Assembly (NCBI GenBank): GCA_022841475.1
Contig: JALHRJ010000015.1
Coordinates: 1 to 64,000, forward strand
From: Cyclobacteriaceae bacterium
GTDB taxonomy: Bacteria > Bacteroidota > Bacteroidia > Cytophagales > Cyclobacteriaceae
DNA: 64,000 nt
Reading direction: 5' to 3'
The stretch's first letter is position 1; every line of letters begins with the position of its first letter. The position numbers and the translations under genes are program-made. Below the pieces are notes generated by a model. The model was not told where the DNA came from and did no database searches. It worked only from the letters and a program-made list of their open reading frames with translations. Shown here one piece after another: positions 60,584 to 64,000 of this stretch.

Positions 60584-61951
60584 CTATTTGACTTTAACCA
60601 AGGCATAGCGCACACCAGGTGCATTTTTTTTTGCAACATGTAATATTCTCCCACCCTTCACCGCCTCGAAGTAGCACGTAAAGGGTTCGTATTTCGTTAA
60701 AACAATTTCCCAATCGGTTACGGTATAATTGCCTTGATACTTATTATCAAACACAACTTGCGAGCCACCCATATTACCAAAGGCTCCGGAAATGTTGGCA
60801 TTGTATTCACCATTATCCCTAAAGAAAAATTCCTGACCGCCTTGTGAAAACTGCATCCCGGCATTTTGCCCGGTGTACACATTGTAATATTGCAACGCAG
60901 AGCCACTTGAACTGCTCCAGTCGCCAATCACATCTTCCTTGGTTACAGCAAACCGGTTACTATTTCGTATATCATTGAGCATGTTCAGGTTAGGAAAATG
61001 CTTTTGATATTCCTCTTTGTCGGGAGATACTGCTGCTACACAAAAGTGTACGCCACCTTCAATAATGGTGCGAAAGCCAATGAATACTTGTTTGCCAGTG
61101 CTGCGTTCTGTGGCTAGCCCTTCTGCATAATAGTTGAACGACCCACCAAAAGAACCAACATCAGGATTAATCTTAAGATTAGATAATGCATATCCATACC
61201 TTGGCATAATAAATCTTTCCCAATTTGCTTTGGTTATTGTAGACTCATCAGATTCTAAAGGCAACGTATTAGGAATACCATAGTAAATAAAAAACTTCGT
61301 GTTTTCTTTTGTCACTAGCACATAGTTGTCCATCGCCTGCGCCACCCAACCATCACTGAAGGTGGTGGTGGATTTGGTAATGCCTGTACCGCCAACAGTG
61401 TTTGATACCAGAGGTTGGGATTTAATTGGTTCCGATGGCGTTGTGTTATCGTCTTCCCGTTTTTGCATTTCAATCGAATCGAGAAATTGTTCGGCTTCGG
61501 TTTGATAGGCTTTGGTGTTGGTGGTTACGGTAACGCTGGTCACTCGTCCATAGCCGGAGATCACATTTAACAGAATTACAGACTGCTGATTTTGCCATGT
61601 AAAATTTCCGAAGCCTGATTGCACGGACCAGCCGTCCTGCGTCACCAACTCTGGTGTTGGCTTTACTGTATTCGGATAAGCTTTAGTAACTAACTCATTC
61701 CATTCATGATCGAAGTCAGTGGCCAGATTGCCGCTGCTGCTCATACTTTTGTACACGGTAATCATACACCAATCGCCAGTTCGGTTATTGGTGATAGTAA
61801 ATGTGACTCCAGAGTTAGTGGTTTCTTTTTTCCAACCTTTTGGTATTGCATAAGAGATTATGTCGTAAGTCTCTCTTTGCTGGCTGTAACTTGCTTGCAC
61901 AGTAAGTATGAGCAGAAGGAATATTAAAAATTTTATTGCGGGGGTTTTCAT
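60584..61951 (-). CDS. Exported protein, module copy 1 (unknown)
   Basis: A 455-residue protein with signal peptide MKTPAIKFLIFLLLILTVQASYSQ. It opens with an AIPKGWKKETTNSGVTFTI segment resembling small periplasmic domains that follow a WKxxxxG pattern; the second half is homologous to the 467-residue paralogue. The start codon overlaps the stop codon of the upstream gene by four bases (ATGA), a sign of translational coupling. Function unknown. Confidence 0.75.
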   Translation of the reverse strand: MKTPAIKFLIFLLLILTVQASYSQQRETYDIISYAIPKGWKKETTNSGVTFTITNNRTGDWCMITVYKSMSSSGNLATDFDHEWNELVTKAYPNTVKPTPELVTQDGWSVQSGFGNFTWQNQQSVILLNVISGYGRVTSVTVTTNTKAYQTEAEQFLDSIEMQKREDDNTTPSEPIKSQPLVSNTVGGTGITKSTTTFSDGWVAQAMDNYVLVTKENTKFFIYYGIPNTLPLESDESTITKANWERFIMPRYGYALSNLKINPDVGSFGGSFNYYAEGLATERSTGKQVFIGFRTIIEGGVHFCVAAVSPDKEEYQKHFPNLNMLNDIRNSNRFAVTKEDVIGDWSSSSGSALQYYNVYTGQNAGMQFSQGGQEFFFRDNGEYNANISGAFGNMGGSQVVFDNKYQGNYTVTDWEIVLTKYEPFTCYFEAVKGGRILHVAKKNAPGVRYALVKVK

Positions 61952-63072
61952 TTTCCGACCAGTGACCTTAGCACGTTGAAATCAATTATTTTCAAAAGGT
62001 CTTCCATGGCTGCACGATGAATGTTTACGCCATCCGTTTCGTAAATATTAAAATTAACGGTAAAAAATTGAGGTGTTGACTTTGGCAAGGTGGCATCGAA
62101 ATAGGCGGGGTTGGGTTTTACCGCCCACTTGGCGTATTGATGATTAGCATCTACAAAGCCATAGAACCCATTAATTCCCTTCACGTGATCAAGAATGGCA
62201 GGTTCATTGAGTATGAGTTCACCAGCTGTTTTAAGAAAGTCATCCACCAAAGGAATAAATCGGGAATAATACGCTACTGCATTTTCCTTTGTTCGCTCTG
62301 CCTGTAGTTTGCCTTGTTCTCTCACCGTATTAGCATCCGCTTCATTGAACTTCTTCAGTTGAACATAACTCTCTTCAATGGATTTTAAAAACCTGGTGTA
62401 TTCAATGTCTGCCGCTTTAATTTTTTTCTGACAAAATGCTTTTACCATGTTGGCATATTCTTTCTTGGTGATGTGAACAAAGGGAGTCTTGTCATCTCTA
62501 GAAATCACATAGCGATAATCAAGGGTGGTGTATGTTCCTTGACCCTCTTTCCAATACCAGCCTTTGTCGGTTTTGATTGGTGGCTGGTCTAACAATATAA
62601 ACCCATCGGCATACAGATTTTCTTCGTAGGGTTGCTCGGGCATAAAGAAGGTATGACCAAACGTAAGCCCAAAGTCATTGGCATACACGGTCAGATGTCC
62701 GCCAAAGTGCTTTGACTTCATCTTCTCTTTATTATAAGGACAATCATGCTCAATAAAGTAGAAGTAAGCATAATAATAATTCCCTGCCTTAATATGTTCT
62801 GGTAGCCTGGACTGGTTCATATAGGCACCGCCAAAAATTATATCCATCCCTTTTGGGGTGTAGTTTTTTTGAATGGGTTGGATAATGTTGTTTACAATTG
62901 ATTTTTGTCGTGCCAGATCCGTTGCAGAGATTCCAGATGTGGATCCTCCTATGCCAGGTGTCCAATACCCTGGTTGCTTCAGCAAATCTTCCTTTGTGCA
63001 AGGTTGCGCTTTGACAGCGAGTGCCACTATCGTAAAGGCGATGACAGTAAAAAAGGTGCGGCTCGGTAGCAT
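61948..63072 (-). CDS. Exported protein of unknown function (first gene of the module operon)
   Basis: About 374 residues with signal peptide MLPSRTFFTVIAFTIVALAVKAQ (start 63072; the longer start at 63123 adds 17 residues). After PCTKEDLLKQPGYWTPG the protein is mixed alpha/beta with a long helical segment at ~210-270 (SIEESYVQLKKFNEADAN) and no known motif. It is the first gene of the five-gene exported set; the operator-like palindrome at 63127-63142 lies 55 bases upstream. Confidence 0.7.
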   Translation of the reverse strand: MLPSRTFFTVIAFTIVALAVKAQPCTKEDLLKQPGYWTPGIGGSTSGISATDLARQKSIVNNIIQPIQKNYTPKGMDIIFGGAYMNQSRLPEHIKAGNYYYAYFYFIEHDCPYNKEKMKSKHFGGHLTVYANDFGLTFGHTFFMPEQPYEENLYADGFILLDQPPIKTDKGWYWKEGQGTYTTLDYRYVISRDDKTPFVHITKKEYANMVKAFCQKKIKAADIEYTRFLKSIEESYVQLKKFNEADANTVREQGKLQAERTKENAVAYYSRFIPLVDDFLKTAGELILNEPAILDHVKGINGFYGFVDANHQYAKWAVKPNPAYFDATLPKSTPQFFTVNFNIYETDGVNIHRAAMEDLLKIIDFNVLRSLVGK

Positions 63073-63126
63073 TAAAATGGATAATTTTTCAATTAATAAA
63101 ATTGCCAGATTATAAAATTCCATCCC

Positions 63127-63142
63127 TCCCCGAAAAAGGGGA
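63127..63142. promoter_or_regulatory. Operator-like palindrome, copy B
   Basis: TCCCC-GAAAAA-GGGGA is a perfect inverted repeat, continuing into the same GGGGATTTTGAAAA as copy A. It lies in the divergent region between the module operon and the TPR gene at 63216. Confidence 0.6.
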
Positions 63143-63190
63143 TTTTGAAAAAGACTGCGCTTAAAAAAGTAAGGAAGTGAAGGGATCGGT

Positions 63191-63198
63191 TAGATTTG
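63191..63198 (+). promoter_or_regulatory. Candidate -7 element before the right-edge TPR gene
   Basis: TAGATTTG is an exact match to TAnnTTTG, 17 bases upstream of the ATG at 63216. No clear -33 TTG box is seen. Confidence 0.4.
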
Positions 63199-63215
63199 TA
63201 AAGGAATGATAGACT

Positions 63216-64000
63216 ATGCGTGTTATTTTATTATTATCTATTTGTGGCTTTTTATTCGCTAGCCGAGCGATGGTAGCGCAGGATTATCTGAATCGTGACA
63301 GTCTATGGCAAGTATTTGCATCATCAAAGCCAGATTCGAACCGGGTAAAACTCTTTATACAATTAGGGCAGCAGTACGAAACCAATAATCCGGATTCGGC
63401 CTTGCTACTTTATGAACAAGCCCTTAAACTCAGCGAACAACTTAATTACACCCATGGTATCATCAGCTATTACACGAATGCTACCTATGTCTATAACTTA
63501 AAGGGAAGATACGATACATCGCTGGTCTTAAATCTCAAATCGGTGGAGATTGCACAAGCGTTAGGTGATCCAGAACGATTGGGTGCTTGTTTAGGTAACA
63601 CGGGCGCTTCATACATGAGTTTAAAAGACTATGAAAAGGCGATAGAATACTTTTTACAAACCATTGACATTTATGAAAAGCTTGGTGATCGAAATAAACA
63701 GAGTACTATCCACCGCAATCTAGCAGTTGTTTATAGGGAGACTGGGCAATATAAGAAGGCCCGTGAATACGGGGAGCGGGCACTTGCTTTTGCCCGGGAG
63801 GAAAATAATATCTTTTCAATCACAGGTTCTTTAATAAATCTGTCGACCGTTTATAGTACTATGGGGCAATGGGATAAATCAATTGCCTTATTGAACGAAG
63901 CAAGAGGCCTCGCGATACAAAGTAATAATGATTATTCCATTCTTATTATTGCGTTAAACCTTAATGATGCCTACAACCGAGCTGGAAGGTTCGATGCCAC
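63216..64000 (+). CDS. TPR-repeat exported protein, probably sensor kinase, 3' part missing
   Basis: Open to the window edge: 261 codons visible. It begins with a signal peptide (MRVILLLSICGFLFASRAMVAQ) and then at least five TPR repeats (DSALLLYEQALKLSEQL, DYEKAIEYFLQTIDIYEKL, QYKKAREYGERALAFARE, QWDKSIALLNEARGLA). This matches the N-terminal layout of the TPR histidine kinase at 55168, so a C-terminal kinase is likely but lies outside the window. ATG at 63216 follows AAGGAA, a fair ribosome-binding site. Confidence 0.85.
   Translation, partial: MRVILLLSICGFLFASRAMVAQDYLNRDSLWQVFASSKPDSNRVKLFIQLGQQYETNNPDSALLLYEQALKLSEQLNYTHGIISYYTNATYVYNLKGRYDTSLVLNLKSVEIAQALGDPERLGACLGNTGASYMSLKDYEKAIEYFLQTIDIYEKLGDRNKQSTIHRNLAVVYRETGQYKKAREYGERALAFAREENNIFSITGSLINLSTVYSTMGQWDKSIALLNEARGLAIQSNNDYSILIIALNLNDAYNRAGRFDA

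Overview
The window looks like a chromosomal segment of a free-living Bacteroidota, most likely a member of Cytophagales. This is inferred from a PorP/SprF-type type IX secretion protein next to a protein with a gliding-motility-type (CHU_C) C-terminus, a fused ABC permease/M1 peptidase, HupE plus DUF6702-like neighbours, TPR sensor kinases paired with NarL-type regulators, and TAnnTTTG-type -7 promoter elements. I saw no rRNA, tRNA, CRISPR array, prophage or transposase gene. No stretch longer than 300 bases lacks a gene; the longest gap is about 270 bases at 27700-27969.

Layout. 1-4.1 kb (+): end of a nitroreductase, a lipoprotein whose 5' end contains a 133-bp inverted-repeat element, a PLP-dependent threonine/serine dehydratase and an erythromycin-esterase-family protein. 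4.2-12.4 kb: three tandem M1 metallopeptidase paralogues (-), a HupE/UreJ-type membrane protein and a divergent DUF6702-like gene. 12.4-22 kb (+): tpiA, a RelE/ParE-type toxin-antitoxin pair abutting prmA, a 1563-residue exported protein of unknown function and an M14 carboxypeptidase. 22-25 kb (-): a compact operon of two related four-helix membrane proteins, a PrsW-type intramembrane protease, a BLUF blue-light sensor and a TMEM175-type channel. 25-27.7 kb (-): two thioredoxin-fold proteins and an arginyl-tRNA-protein-transferase-like GNAT protein. 28-32.4 kb (+): ABC ATPase and ABC permease/M1 fusion.

32.4-35.5 kb (-) is an AT-rich block of three genes separated by repeated spacer motifs and flanked by cassette-like inverted ends. 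35.5-50 kb holds PhoD phosphatase, a TPR protein, DUF418, an outer-membrane barrel plus a Kelch/IPT lipoprotein, an amidase, DinB, dienelactone hydrolase, S9 peptidase, a CBS protein and an acyl-CoA synthetase. 50-55 kb (-) is a surface operon: beta-helix protein, CHU_C protein with five internal repeats, PorP/SprF. It is divergent from a TPR histidine kinase and NarL-type regulator (55-57.8 kb). 57.8-63.1 kb (-) carries five unknown exported proteins, four of which form a duplicated two-gene module. A second TPR signalling-type gene runs off the right edge.

The most notable signals are: (1) the BLUF/PrsW/TMEM175 operon, a possible light-responsive membrane system; (2) the cassette-like block at 32.4-35.5 kb; (3) a 16-bp operator-like palindrome found upstream of the kinase/regulator genes and twice around the duplicated exported module, suggesting a local regulon; (4) the M1 triplication with HupE/DUF6702; and (5) the inverted-repeat element inside a lipoprotein signal region. 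Functions are assigned from recognisable motifs only; no database search was possible.
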